Shown in pieces: positions 34,395 to 48,007 of a DNA stretch of 64,000 nt. Numbering within the stretch: position 1 is the first letter of the stretch; every line of letters starts with the position of its first letter. The stretch covers positions 620,001-684,000 of the forward strand of contig CP103035.1 of NCBI GenBank assembly GCA_024752435.1. The letters are read 5' to 3'. Under the pieces are notes generated by a model that did no database searches, was not told the DNA's origin, and saw nothing but the letters and a program-made list of their open reading frames with translations. The position numbers and the translations under genes are program-made. Origin of the DNA: Allantophomopsis cytisporea (Eukaryota; Ascomycota; Leotiomycetes; Phacidiales; Phacidiaceae).

Positions 34395-35095
34395 GCTTGT
34401 AGGCTAGTTATAGTATTGTAAATACATTTAGCAATAAATTTACCTGTTATATAACTAGAATAGCCATCATTAATCAGAATTCTATACTGTCTTTGTAATA
34501 TATTACTACTTTTAAGTATAAATACCTTATATAACTACTTATAACCAAAAGTATTCAAAGTCTAACTACTTATACTAGCTGAAAAATAACAATTAGAAGG
34601 TATAGAACTAGGAATCTATTTATAGTAGATAGTAGGTAGTAACTAATATAGGTTGGGTTTAGTAGGTTTTAAATAATATAACTTTATTAGAAGCAATATA
34701 TTACTAGAAGTAATATATTTTCCAATATTCTCCTAATATTTTATTATAACTTTATACCTACTAGTCTAAATTGAGTAGCTAGATAGCTTATAGTTCTTTA
34801 GCTTCTGCTCTATTAAATATATAAGCTTTAAACTAATTATATATTATTAAACTAAGTTATACTTAATTTTAGTAAATATTTTTTTCTACTTTTCTTATAC
34901 TTTATAAAAGCTATATATACTATAAAGGGGAAGCTATAAAACTATATACTAGTCTACTTACCCAATTTGGACTAGTATATATAGAGTTGTATTTACTTAA
35001 GTGAAAACTCTAAAATTACATCGCTTATAGCCCAGTCACGTTATTGAAAACTGCGTTGCTTTGGGTACTACGTTGCTTCCACGCAAGTCACGTTA
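34395..35095 (-). mobile_element. Pogo-like copy C, inverted and internally deleted, with FB3
   Basis: Read on the minus strand from 35095: terminal repeat TAACGTGACTTGCGTGGAAG, then FB3, then the sequence following FB1 in copy D, then after a deletion the segment matching copy A at about 30310-30510 (DDE start). It stops at about 34395. The terminal repeat pairs with the left end of copy B (31472); six of the first seven differences are the transitions expected of RIP. Confidence 0.7.
34674..35043. mobile_element. FB3: foldback element with central deletion, in copy C
   Basis: The arm from 34674 is nearly identical to the reversed right arm of FB1. The other arm ends CAGTCACGTTA at 35043. 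The centre of the foldback is missing, leaving 370 bp. The flank AGTAGGTTTTAAA is the same as the reversed right flank of FB1. Confidence 0.7.
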
Positions 35096-35784
35096 TAACT
35101 ATTTCTTTTTTATATTGACTCAAGATACCTTGTCTACAATCGTTAACTACCATAACTACACGACTAGACAGCCTTCAATAAACACAAATGAAGCAGATAT
35201 TCGGTGATGATCATCTTTCTACTGTTGTAATTTATGACTACTCTAGTATGTCACAAGAAACGATGGTAATGCTATGTAATGTAACCTCAGCTGATTCCCA
35301 AATTTTCAAGGAGGTCTAAACGACTTCTCAAAGTCAGGCGCCCAGCAACGGGTAGAAAGTCTTCTGCGCACAGCGCGAAAACAACCTCTCTGACCATAAG
35401 AGAGAGGTTGCCGTTAAGTAATGTTTGTAAAGCTGGCGGTTGTTGAAAGAAGAAGAGAAGAAGAAAATGTCACTGGAAATCTTCCAAAATATATGCGCGA
35501 GAGCTCCACACGCTAAGCCTTTCTGGGACAGCGCAACACTGGCCGCCCGCCCCATGTCCATGGAAAGCTGGCCGCTTCTGAGCTCATTAAGGTAATCCAC
35601 AATCTGTCACATTCAATCCCCAATACTCGTTGCTCCCTCCCGTCGCAACAACGATCATAAGCATAGAGGAGATAGGACAGCGCATCTATTCGAGCCTTCA
35701 TTATTTCGGACGCTGCCGCATAATCTGATCCGCGCTCAGAAATACTGTCGAAGGATAGCGATCTCCGCCAAGGCCGCTGCCGAT
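35096..35784. other. Upstream region of SEC23
   Basis: Composition returns to normal at about 35110, right after the transposon end. The region holds a perfect 10 bp stem hairpin (CAACCTCTCT at 35382-35391 and its complement at 35401-35410, 9-base loop). The last 220 bp before the SEC23 start lack ATG. No coding exon was seen. Confidence 0.5.
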
Positions 35785-38436
<2,652 letters not shown>

Positions 38437-39302
38437 AGGAGGATGTGGTAATCTGCAGAGCTCGAAGAATATTGCATGAAGCGACACTAAAACTCAATAA
38501 CTCTGATCATATTTGAATGATTACCATACTCTGCAAACCTGCTTCTTACCAACATTCGCGTGACAATCTTAGGCTATCCCCATATCACATATCGAAGTAT
38601 GAAAGCGCTAATATGAATATGCACCTATCGATATTCATGTCTTGTAGGAATAGGAATACCGTAGTCAACTAAGTATTTCTCGTTTCGCTTTGTTCGTTGT
38701 GTACGTGTTCATGCTGTACGCATCTTAAATCACTGTGTTCTACCTTCCTCCGTCGCTATAGGCTGCTCTACCCAACCGGCGGTCGTGTACATAGAGTTGT
38801 TGCTGCCAGACGACTACGGAAGATTCCGTACCTTGCAGTCGACAATGTAGCCTATTAACGCCCATTGTGCCGTGCGACTCTACGGTAATTACTTACATAC
38901 ACACGCCTACCTACCTTAGGTAGTTATATTATGAGCAGTTGCTGCTAAGTCTCGCTGCTTTGAATCATAAACATATATACTCACATTTCGATTCGCAGCT
39001 TATGCCAACTCTACCTTACTCTACATCGCAAAATACCACGTACGCCTAGCTCGACAACCCATACATCAATATCGTTGATTGCCGCTACTCACATCCCAAT
39101 CATATACACATACCAGGAATATATACGACAACATCGTAGCATTATCCCTGGAACAAATCCTACTCTTACCACCGGTTGTGTGCTCTTCGCCGTTATTCGA
39201 TCGCATATATCCTCCAGACACACTGGTGCCTTACTTTGGGTCTAATGAGATACGGCCTACTCGTTTCCACTCTAGAGTTCTTTGATCACCTATTTCACAA
39301 TC
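38437..39302. other. Intergenic region SEC23 / NCBP3-like
   Basis: 866 bp holding the 3' end of SEC23 and the promoter of the next gene. It includes short CTACCTACCTTAGGTAG-like palindromic words at about 38909-38924. No exon was seen. Confidence 0.5.
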
Positions 39303-40700
39303 ATGGCTTTGGATATAGATATTGATATGGACATCGACGTAGGCACACAGGAGCCCATAGCTTTTGAAACCGAGACCTTGGTTTGTCACCAAACAATAAC
39401 ACGAGTATTAGCCCTGCAGTCTACTAACATCTTATGGTAGCCTCCTGCTCCTGCAATCAATAACACGGCTTCGAATACATTATCGGATTCAGATGCTACT
39501 CAACTCACTCCTCACAAAGTACACCTGCGCGGGCTGGATAACCTTAAGACGGATGACATTAGATCTTTTGCGACCGAATACTTTAGTGAAGAGCCTGTCA
39601 TCCGGATCGAATGGATTGACGATTCATCGGCGAACATCGTGTATGCGACTCCAGCTACAGCACAGAGAGCACTTGCTGCTTTTGTTTCTATGGAGATTCC
39701 TCCTAGAACAGATCTAGCTTTCTTGCAAACACTGCCGGCTAAGCCCTTTCCATTGCATCCAGAAACGAACCTTGAGGTACGGTTAGCTGTTCTCGGTGAT
39801 CGGAAGCAAGCTGGAGCACGAGATCGAAGTCGTTTCTACCTTATGAACCCGGAATATGACCCGGCAGAACGTAGGAAGAGAGAGGGACCCAGTCGGAGAG
39901 GCCCAAGGACATACAGAGACCGGGACGATGACGGATACAGAAGCCAGAGATATGATGATTATGAAGACCAAAGAAGAAGGGATCAAGATGGTTTTGATGC
40001 GAGCCTCTATGATGATGATACGACGACCCTCTCACCGAGAGCTAAGGAGAGCAGGGAATCACATCGTTCCGAGCGCAAAGAGCTGTTTCCAAATCGAGGA
40101 TCCGGTGCTGGAGGTGGTAGGCTGCGAGATAGAAGCGCATCGCCTGGTCGTGAGGATGAAGATGGATATAAGATGCGTAGATCGCGTAGTTCTGGAAGAT
40201 CAATAGAGAGGAGAACAGTCAAGGATGGCGAGAATCGAATCAAAGCACGCGAGCTCAAGAATGCACTCAGGAAGCCGGAAAACACCCCAAGGACGGAGTT
40301 ATTTCCAGAGAAACAAGGGAATCACCGCTCAAACACCTTGTTCGATGCTGCTGACGAGGCTGCGGATGTTTTTGCATCGCGTATGTCTGTACCTTTCCAT
40401 GATGGTGCCAGTGATGGATTGATCGCAACCCGTCCTTTGTCTTCACGTATCACTGCCTCTCGCTTGGAAGACCGTGTATCCTCCCCACTCTCGCAGGACT
40501 CTGATGGTATCAGCATCAAAGGCACGGCCAAATATCAGAATAACTATGGCTTTACCATCAAGGGAACCTCTTCGCCAGGCACAGCAAAAGAGCTCTTCCC
40601 TGGTCGTTTTGGAACAGGTAATTCTGGCAAGGAACTGTTCGCTGAAAGACTTGAAGGTAGAGGGGGAAGGAGAAGAAAAGCAGAAGACATGTTTGGCTGA
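39303..40700 (+). CDS. NCBP3-like RNA-binding protein with RRM-like domain
   Basis: Exons 39303-39380 and 39441-40700 give 445 aa; the 60 bp intron has a GTTTGT donor. NCBP3 proteins bind capped mRNA and join the NCBP1 complex for mRNA export. The N terminus is acidic (MALDIDIDMDIDVG). The conserved NCBP3-type RRM-like fold starts at about residue 52: KVHLRGLDNLKTDDIRSFATEYF, RIEWIDDSSANIVY and TPATAQRAL, then RLAVLGDRKQAGARDRSRFYLMNPEYDP, with the WLDD-like element read as EWIDD. The second half is basic and Arg/Asp/Ser-rich, probably disordered. It contains four copies of a (K/T)ELF(P/A) motif at residues 239, 311, 409 and 423, each followed by basic or acidic residues. Nuclear location is expected. 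Confidence 0.85.
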
Positions 40701-41663
40701 GACCTAGGTATTTTCTTACAGTCTACAGGACTGCTAGCATGTCTTCTTTGGATAGCACTTGGCAACGGTTGTCATGGGCGGGAAATTAAAAGGACAGTAT
40801 CCCATTCAAGTGATCACTATTTAACATACCCCACTCTTCTATCGAAGATAAATCATTGAAATAGATAAAGAACTATCATCAAACTGAAAATATTATCAAA
40901 AGTGATAATACAAAGGTTCTGGTTATTTCAAGTGAGTCGATATCTTAATTTGTTTACAATACTGCCTAATCATTATCGATTTTGGACCTTGAGGAATACG
41001 GACTGGTCGGAGAAACGTAAAAAGGGTTGCGAGATTTGGTCAGGAACAGAACACAATGTGAAAGTTGGCTTTTTTGGACTCCTAGTGCTGCTCATTGATA
41101 CGCACGCTTTACAAAAGTACAGGTCATTATCAAAGATGGGGTTTGGGGCGCAATCGTTGACTTCTACAGACGTCCAGTTTGTCTTGGCTGTAAGGGTCGA
41201 TTCATGTACACCTTGGTTGTGCTCCTTCACACGAATACAACTTTAAAACCCAATTCCGTCAGAGCTGATGTGAAGAGCAGTCTGGAAGTTCCGGCGCGTA
41301 AATGTAAAGGGTACCCTCTGTAGGTTGTCCTTTATGAATAATACAATTTTGTCAGTGATAATAATCTATGCCTATTATCCCATATAATAATGATGAATGG
41401 TATATTTCAGGGATTTACGAACGTTTTCCAAATCTGGCAACAACTATGGAAGGTGTATTGTGAATAATGGAAGCTGCCTGGATCGCCAGAAAACTTTGAC
41501 AGCACAAAGCTCATTTGTTTGTACGCAACACTTCAACGGACAAGGCGCCGAGTTGCGTCACCTCTTCATATTCTTGATCCTTGGACAAGAAAACAGAAGA
41601 GGAGAATATCTAAGCAACAGACCTCCATTGATCTGAGAAAGGAAAGGGAAAAAAAGAGAGACG
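40701..41663. other. Intergenic region NCBP3-like / unrecognised gene
   Basis: 963 bp. An open frame at 40902-41246 has many stop-adjacent neighbours and no recognisable composition, and I do not call it. The last 30 bp before the next start are purine-rich. Confidence 0.45.
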
Positions 41664-43169
41664 ATGACAGACATGCCTGCTTGGTTTCGAAATCGAACTC
41701 CTGCTGTTCGCAGTCCAGGACGCTCTACACCCGCTTTCGAACACGCAGACAAATTTCAAACACCAATGTTAGACTATGATAGTGGTAGAGAAGATTTGTT
41801 AGCGAGAGAACGGGCTTCTTCTCGTGTTTCGTCACTCCTCTCATTCGGAAAATCCAATCCCCCCGTCTTGACCTTGGCACCAGCCGAAGCAGATGCTGCG
41901 TTTCCCAGCATCACAGATCCAGATAGTATCTGGTACAACCCAAACTTAGAGCAGATGGTTGAAACGATGACAACAGTCATGATGACGAAGGACTCATGCT
42001 CACTAGTACCAGCAGAATATAACTCATGTATTCTTCACATCCTCGAGGGTTATCGAGATCTTCGCCAAGAATTGGTATTACGGAATGACGAGCTTGCTAA
42101 ACTCAAAGGCCTTCAAAAAATCCAAATGATAGAGTTTGAGAAGCTTGGCTTAGACTGGGCCAGACGAGAGAAGGAATACAAGAGTGAGATAAAGAGATTG
42201 GAGATAGTCCTAGCAACTGGTCCTCATGGGCTCGAAGCTGTGAGCCTGGCTCGTTCCAACAGTGTAATCCATGGTAGACCTTCTGGTGAGAGTATTGAGG
42301 AAGGAATTGAGCGCATAAGGAGTCAATGCCACCGAGGAGCTTCTGATAACAATTGTACGTGAGCAATGGAATTTTCTCTCTTGTGTCTTTCTTCCTCTCT
42401 TACGTTATCCTGAATACCAAGTCACCCGGGACCATTTAGCGTTAGAGCACTTGCTTCAAATTTTGAATGCTTGTGGACTAATAGTACTCACACAGTGCCC
42501 TTGAAAATGGAATTTGGAACACACAAGGATATCCAACTAAGTCAAATGTTGGCCACTGGTCAGATGACTGACACATATTTAATGGCGATGAACACCCAGC
42601 GTGCCTCATCGAACGAGAACAAGTTGAGCCAGCAGAAGTCAGATGAAAAGCAACCAGCTGGATTTCGTCTGGAAACGACCAAGGACCGCAGAACTTCCTA
42701 TCGCAACTTCAAGCAAGGAGGTTGGCAGAATTCTGACATTTCAAGATATGAGAATCTGAGGAATAGGCACACGCTTGATTCTAGGGTTATACAAGCCACT
42801 GCTTCCAACCATGACTTTGGTGAGAAGCCTCTACCAGATATTCCTGTCCGAGTTGAAGTTGTTCAGACCTCGCATCCAAAGCAACTAGCACCACGTTACA
42901 ATGACAGACAGGTGCAACAGAAGCAGGGCTTCTCTTTCGTCCCAGGCGGTGATCTGGAGGAAGTAGCAAATCATGCTTCAAATATTTCAGTAGCTAAAGA
43001 CAACACAGCTGGCCCCTTATTAAATTACTGGGGCTTTCCAAGCCGTGGTGACTCCAAGAGCAGTGTAGCAACTGTGGTACGAGATGACTTCTCGAGATCT
43101 GAGAAAAAGCATAACACCGCCACCATTGCAGCCAAGAGAGCAATCAAGAACCAAAGCAACACAGGATAA
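41664..43169 (+). CDS. Unrecognised protein, 474 aa, with central coiled coil
   Basis: Exons 41664-42358 and 42440-43169 join in phase across an 81 bp intron (donor GTGAGC, acceptor TTTAG). I do not recognise the family. Residues 1-75 are basic and Ser/Thr/Pro-rich. Residues about 90-130 (SIWYNPNLEQMVETMTTVMM, EYNSCILHILEGYRDL) look folded. Residues about 130-200 form a charged helical stretch suited to a coiled coil (LRNDELAKLKGLQKIQMIEFEKLGLDWARREKEYKSEIKRLEIVLA). The second half is polar, with few hydrophobic clusters, so probably disordered. A conserved-looking SVIHGRPSGESIEEGIERIR segment precedes the intron. The good intron and sustained frames argue for a real gene. It shares strand with all four genes in the 35.8-44.1 kb block. 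Confidence 0.75.
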
Positions 43170-43234
43170 GTGACTGATGGAGCTTCTAGTCAGACAGTGT
43201 AGAACTTTCAAGTATTCTTGGCTTAATTGATGCC

Positions 43235-43241
43235 TATAAAA
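43235..43241 (+). promoter_or_regulatory. Probable TATA box of the ureidoglycolate lyase gene
   Basis: A consensus TATAAAA lies 132 bp upstream of the start codon, within the 203 bp intergenic space. I found no full HGATAR site for AreA/GATA factors in this space, although nitrogen control would be expected for the pathway. Confidence 0.5.
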
Positions 43242-43372
43242 GCACAAGAGCGTATCTTTGAGGGTCCGTGCATTGGATTTTGTAAACACTCTGGAGTGGG
43301 ATGGGCAACCTCTCCACAGTCTGATACTCATAGATACATACACATACAATAGATCAGGTACAAAGCAACAAG

Positions 43373-44122
43373 ATGGCAATCCCTGTGACAGCTCCTCCAA
43401 AATCTAAAACTCTCGAAGTTCTTCCTCTTAGACAGGAGACCTTTCACGCTTTCGGTACCGTTATCGAAAACCCAGCACCAGCACTCATACCAGCAGCAGA
43501 TCTGACAGATTTACCGCCCAATGCTGTGCAAGCAAACCAAGGCTCCGCACTGAAATATCTCGACATTACACATATGCTAGATCTGTATGCGTCGGCACAG
43601 AGCAGGATACCCTCGAAAGCTGTTATGAACATGTTCGTATGCGCTCCTAGAGATCTCAATCCCGGCCGCTCAGCCAACGATGAAGGTCTGTTTCCTGTCG
43701 AAATTCTTGAAAGACATCCCTTTACCACGCAAACCTTTATCCCACTTGGGCTCTCAGCCAAAGAGCAGGATCAAGCTCGTTATTTGGTCATTGTCGCTCC
43801 ATCTCTACCACCTTCAACACGTGACCAGCCACTGCCTGTCCCGTCAGGCAACAACTTGCCTGGTAGAGGACTACCTGATCTGCAAAGAATCAAGGCATTT
43901 GTAGCAACAGGCTCGCAAGCAGTGACATATGGGGCTGGCACATGGCATGCTCCTATGGTGGCCATTGGGAAGAAGCCTATTGACTTTGTTGTCACGCAGT
44001 TCGCAAATGGAACAGGCATTGAGGACTGCCAGGAGGCTTCCATAGAACCGGGTCCGGACGGGTCAGCAATTGTTGCAGCTGTTCCAACGCCCAAGTCACT
44101 CCCAAGGTCATCAAAGCTGTAA
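43373..44122 (+). CDS. DAL3: Ureidoglycolate lyase
   Basis: Single exon, 249 aa. Ureidoglycolate lyase splits ureidoglycolate to glyoxylate and urea, the last specific step of allantoin (purine) breakdown before urease. The conserved family signatures are present: VLPLRQETFHAFGTVIENP near the N terminus, YLDITHMLDLY, MNMFVCAPR, VEILERHPFTTQTFIPLG, YLVIVAPS, and FVATGSQAVTYGAGTWHAPMVAIGKKPIDFVVTQFANGTGIEDCQE, which holds the cupin-like metal- or substrate-binding histidine. The protein is cytosolic with no targeting signal. The first ATG of the frame gives the expected length. No other purine-catabolic gene is in the window. Confidence 0.95.
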   Translation: MAIPVTAPPKSKTLEVLPLRQETFHAFGTVIENPAPALIPAADLTDLPPNAVQANQGSALKYLDITHMLDLYASAQSRIPSKAVMNMFVCAPRDLNPGRSANDEGLFPVEILERHPFTTQTFIPLGLSAKEQDQARYLVIVAPSLPPSTRDQPLPVPSGNNLPGRGLPDLQRIKAFVATGSQAVTYGAGTWHAPMVAIGKKPIDFVVTQFANGTGIEDCQEASIEPGPDGSAIVAAVPTPKSLPRSSKL

Positions 44123-44445
44123 GAGGCTCATACAGTAAGCGGGTGGGAATCATGAAGGGATCCCGCTGAGGTTGACACTACCTTTGTCGAAAATGCAGCT
44201 GAAGTGGGATTCGTATTTGAATGGGAGGAAGAGCCGGAGACAGAGTGACAGGCAAGGGTTTGGAGCAGATAGATCTATTCATGATGTGGCTGGCAGGCAG
44301 GTTGTATGAGATGGCATTACTATTGGTAAAGATATGTATGGACGGTTGGGATTTCTGGTTTTCCGTATTCCCAGGACGTGGTAGTTTGTCTGGTACGTTA
44401 GCCCGGTAGAGTACGATGTAGGAAGCACATAATAAATATATATGA

Positions 44446-44554
44446 ATGTATGTGTGTATGTATGTATGTATGTATGTATGTCTGTATGTCTGTATGTCTG
44501 TATGTCTGTATGTCTGTATGTCTGTATGTCTGTACGTCTGTACGTCTGTACGTC
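44446..44554. repeat. Compound microsatellite TATG / TGTATGTC / TGTACGTC
   Basis: A tetranucleotide run (GTAT) changes to an 8-base unit TGTATGTC repeated about seven times and then TGTACGTC three times. It begins about 320 bp after the ureidoglycolate lyase stop codon. Confidence 0.9.
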
Positions 44555-44925
44555 CCACACATGCATCACACAAATACCGTGACATACCTTACCTATGCTA
44601 ATGTAAGTACAACATACATTAGATTGGCGAGATGTGAGCTCATGGGAATCTGTGTACGCAGTACCTACCTACGTACTACGTTGATGAGTGCTTGTGTAAA
44701 TCGTTGAGACAAGCTAAGCTAAGCACAGTACGTACCTGTATCCCCTGAGGTACTGGCTATATAGGTAAATTATGTGCATATGTAAATGTACCTACCATGT
44801 ATGGATATATGTCTGGTACGTACGTAGGGGAGCATTGTGAAAAGCGTGCATGGGATGCTCCAACGGTCATACCGTTGATCTGGTATTCCGATCCGATCAC
44901 GGTGAACTGGATAAACAGGGGATAC

Positions 44926-44960
44926 GGACAGGGACCGGGACAGGGACCGGGACAGGGACC
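44926..44960. repeat. 12 bp tandem repeat, GGACAGGGACCG
   Basis: Almost three identical head-to-tail units in gene-free sequence. G-runs of three recur every six bases. Confidence 0.85.
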
Positions 44961-46752
44961 CAGAACTGGGGTCCATGACCAGGATAAGCACAAGGACCAG
45001 CTCTTTGTCTTTTCTTTTTCCATTCCCTCTCTCTCTTTTTGCTTCTTTTGAGTCGTATCAACCTAATTTGCTCCGACTCAACGATTCCAAGGAAAGGGCA
45101 AAAGAAAAAAGAGGAAAAAAGGGCCAAGGCCATACACCGTAGAGCAAGGGAGTAAGATCGTGCGTTGCGTCCTTCAATAGCGCCGCCATACAGTCGAAGC
45201 TCTGAAAATAAGCACAGAGCACGAGCGCCAGCACGTACCTACACATTAATCGAATAGTAAATCACCACCAACAGGGAAATGCGATGTGAACTTGTGACGG
45301 AATAGAATCACAGTGGAGTACATTGAAGAGAATGACAAATTAGCTGGACCTATCAGATGCTGGAAGGTCAACGACCTCTGATAAGTAATATCTTACACAT
45401 CACCATATCTTGTTTGATCGTCTGGACGAGGGAATTTTGAATGAACCCCCTCTTTCCTTACAGTTTTCTTCACTACGCATGTATATACTTCCGTATTTCA
45501 TACCTCATACCCCATACCTTATAATTGTTCATATTTTTCACTCCACTGTATGCATTGATTTTATCTTCCATGTTGAACTCTCATATCTGCACTGTCTTCA
45601 TGCCCAACTTTATGCTCTTGCATAGAGAGCACACTGCCGGAGCACAGCAAACGATGTTTAATGACTCGCAGAAATTTCCTCTATGGGCAAGGTCGAAGCT
45701 CAGACAAAGACAGGGAGCATTTTTACGGTGAGAGGCCCGTGAACCAATGCGGATACGGTGCACATCAAAAGTCAGAGCGAAAGAGAAAAAGAAAAGAGAG
45801 CAGGAGAAAAAAGTTACACATAGACAAAAAGAGGTGTCGGGATTGGCCACGGGACAGATGAAATGAATCTGCAACGTTGAACTTGGCGATCTTCCGACTA
45901 CTTTATGCCGTAGGTTACGTTTAACTGGAGATCAACCATCCCTGGTGCTAATCTTCCTTACATCGATATTTCATGGGGGGGTGCCTGTCTACCTGTCTGC
46001 CTGTCACCCATCCCCCTGCAGAGCAGCCGCTGCTTTCTATTCCGAACAGCAACAACCAGGATTTATGGGGATTATGGGCACATCATCCTTTGTCCATGAC
46101 GATTGAGGTACAGCGTTTCTCGGGACCAGCATGGGTGATCACTAATACTGAGTGAGTCAATTGTGGTCCACCAAAGTCACCGCTTCAATGTCAATGACCC
46201 CCCAATATGTAACGCAAGCCAGCTGAATCAAAAGGACAAATTATATTGTGTCGTTAATCCGTATAGACAAGGCCAAGAAGATGTGGCTCTTTGGGTCTTG
46301 ATGCAAAAGCGGAGCAGAGAGTCGACTTCAATTTCCCCAATTTCCAGTTACCAGCAGTTTCTCAGCAGCAGCCTGCCCACGTTCAGCGGCCATTATTGGA
46401 TAAGAAGCTCAGATCTCATCGTTGGAGCTTTACGCTACGGTGTAAGCGTTTTCTTCACGACTCCGTACCTTATTTTAGCATGAGCATGGAGCATGTGTCG
46501 ATACACAGTTGCTATGAACATCACCAACAGTATTCTACGGATTAGTGGTCATGATAAATAAGATGGTTGAGTTGAAATGCCGTAAGTGCGAGGGGTTGTG
46601 CATTGGGAACACTCGGTGTCTGATCGTCAAAGGATGAGACTACCTAAGTACCACTCTCTCACTCTCTACTTCAACCCATTTAGGTACTCTTACTGTGCCT
46701 TAACTAACTCTATCCAAAGTACCTTACCACCTTACCTTACTTCGTACTGGAG

Positions 46753-46777
46753 TATTCTATTCTATTCTATTCTATTC
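46753..46777. repeat. TATTC pentanucleotide microsatellite
   Basis: Five tandem units in gene-free sequence. Confidence 0.85.
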
Positions 46778-47372
46778 GTACATCCTAGCTTCCTACAATG
46801 CATTGTTCAGTGTCGGTAGGGCTACAATGCGTATCGCGAGTACAAAGAATACCTAATGTTCATCTGTGCCTGTACACCCTGGCTGACATTCCCGCGGCGC
46901 AACTATCTAGTAGCGGTATGCTGTCGACCCTTTCTGACACGAACGAGTGCGGGACGAGAGAATTGAAATTAGGAACGGCAGCTCCGTCTAGGTAATTCGT
47001 GATGATGTCTATTCTATAAATTCATGACTCTCCTTTTGAATTAAATCTACGAAGCCCCCAAAGGCACTTCACCGGTAATACCTTACCGTCTTCTGTGAAG
47101 TACGTACATACACACCATACTAGTAGCTTCTAGGCGCAGGGGAGATAGGGAGCTATGGTGGTGGGCGGCTGAGAGATGTGCTCGAAGTGCGTGTTTGATG
47201 AGGCGGTAACACGGCGCAAATCTGCCTTATGTACCGTATGGTAGGTAACGGATACGGTAGGTAAGGTAATGCAAGGTAGGTTAAGTTACCTGCGTAGGCA
47301 AAAATGTAGCATTACGGCGGCTGGTACGTATGTAGGTAGGTAGGCAGTTCTTGAGTGAGAGCCAACCTTGAA

Positions 47373-47397
47373 GGCGAGGCGAGGCGAGGCGAGGCGA
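47373..47397. repeat. GGCGA pentanucleotide microsatellite
   Basis: Five tandem units. Confidence 0.85.
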
Positions 47398-47984
47398 AAG
47401 GCACGACGATCCAAAGCTATGGGTAGCATGTCTTCTTGCCCACTCTACTTTCTCTAACCACCTTACCTTGGTTGTTTACGGAGTCCGTAGTTCTTATGGA
47501 GATTATGGAGTAGAAAACGGGAACCTGGAGGATTCGAATGTTCTGTGAGAGTTTCTGCGTTATTCGAAGAAAGAGAACCCGATTCATGGGTGGCTTACGA
47601 GAAGGGAATGAATGATAAAAGATGATGTCGGCGACAGATCATATGCTCTGCACATGTATTTAATATAAAATGTATGAATATATGCTGATATGTGCACTAG
47701 AAAATAGACTGTCACAAAATCAGTTATGTGTGTGCACTGACTTCTGAATTTTGACTTTTGGCTTTATATACTTCGTACATACATACAGCGGTGTATGAAT
47801 ACATCCATCTATATGTGCTATATATATATGTATGAAAAAGTATGTGCGTACTGTGTAGGCATACAACACGACAGTGCTGGAGTATGACCATCACCATGTT
47901 GTACGACTACTACTTCGTACGTTTTGACGTTAGGTGACTTGCGTCCCATTGCATTGCATTGATCCAGCCAGTATGATCCTATTC

Positions 47985-48007
47985 CTCTCTCTCTCTCTCT
48001 CTCTCTC
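47985..48007. repeat. CT dinucleotide microsatellite
   Basis: About eleven tandem CT units. Confidence 0.85.

Noticed and set aside
28436..35095. LTR retrotransposon interpretation of the repeats
   Set aside because: The direct repeats at 30011, 31350 and 32697 are internal parts of pogo-like copies; no reverse transcriptase, primer-binding site or polypurine tract is seen, whereas DDE and HTH parts and inverted ends are.
40902..41246. 114-codon frame between the NCBP3-like and unrecognised genes
   Set aside because: Overlapped by an antisense frame, no intron or family support, and no promoter-like context.
44446..44554. CRISPR-like regular repeat
   Set aside because: Units are 4-8 bp without spacers, a compound microsatellite in a eukaryote.
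46163..46545. Overlapping 84- and 106-codon frames
   Set aside because: No domain or conserved motif and no intron linking them to more exons.
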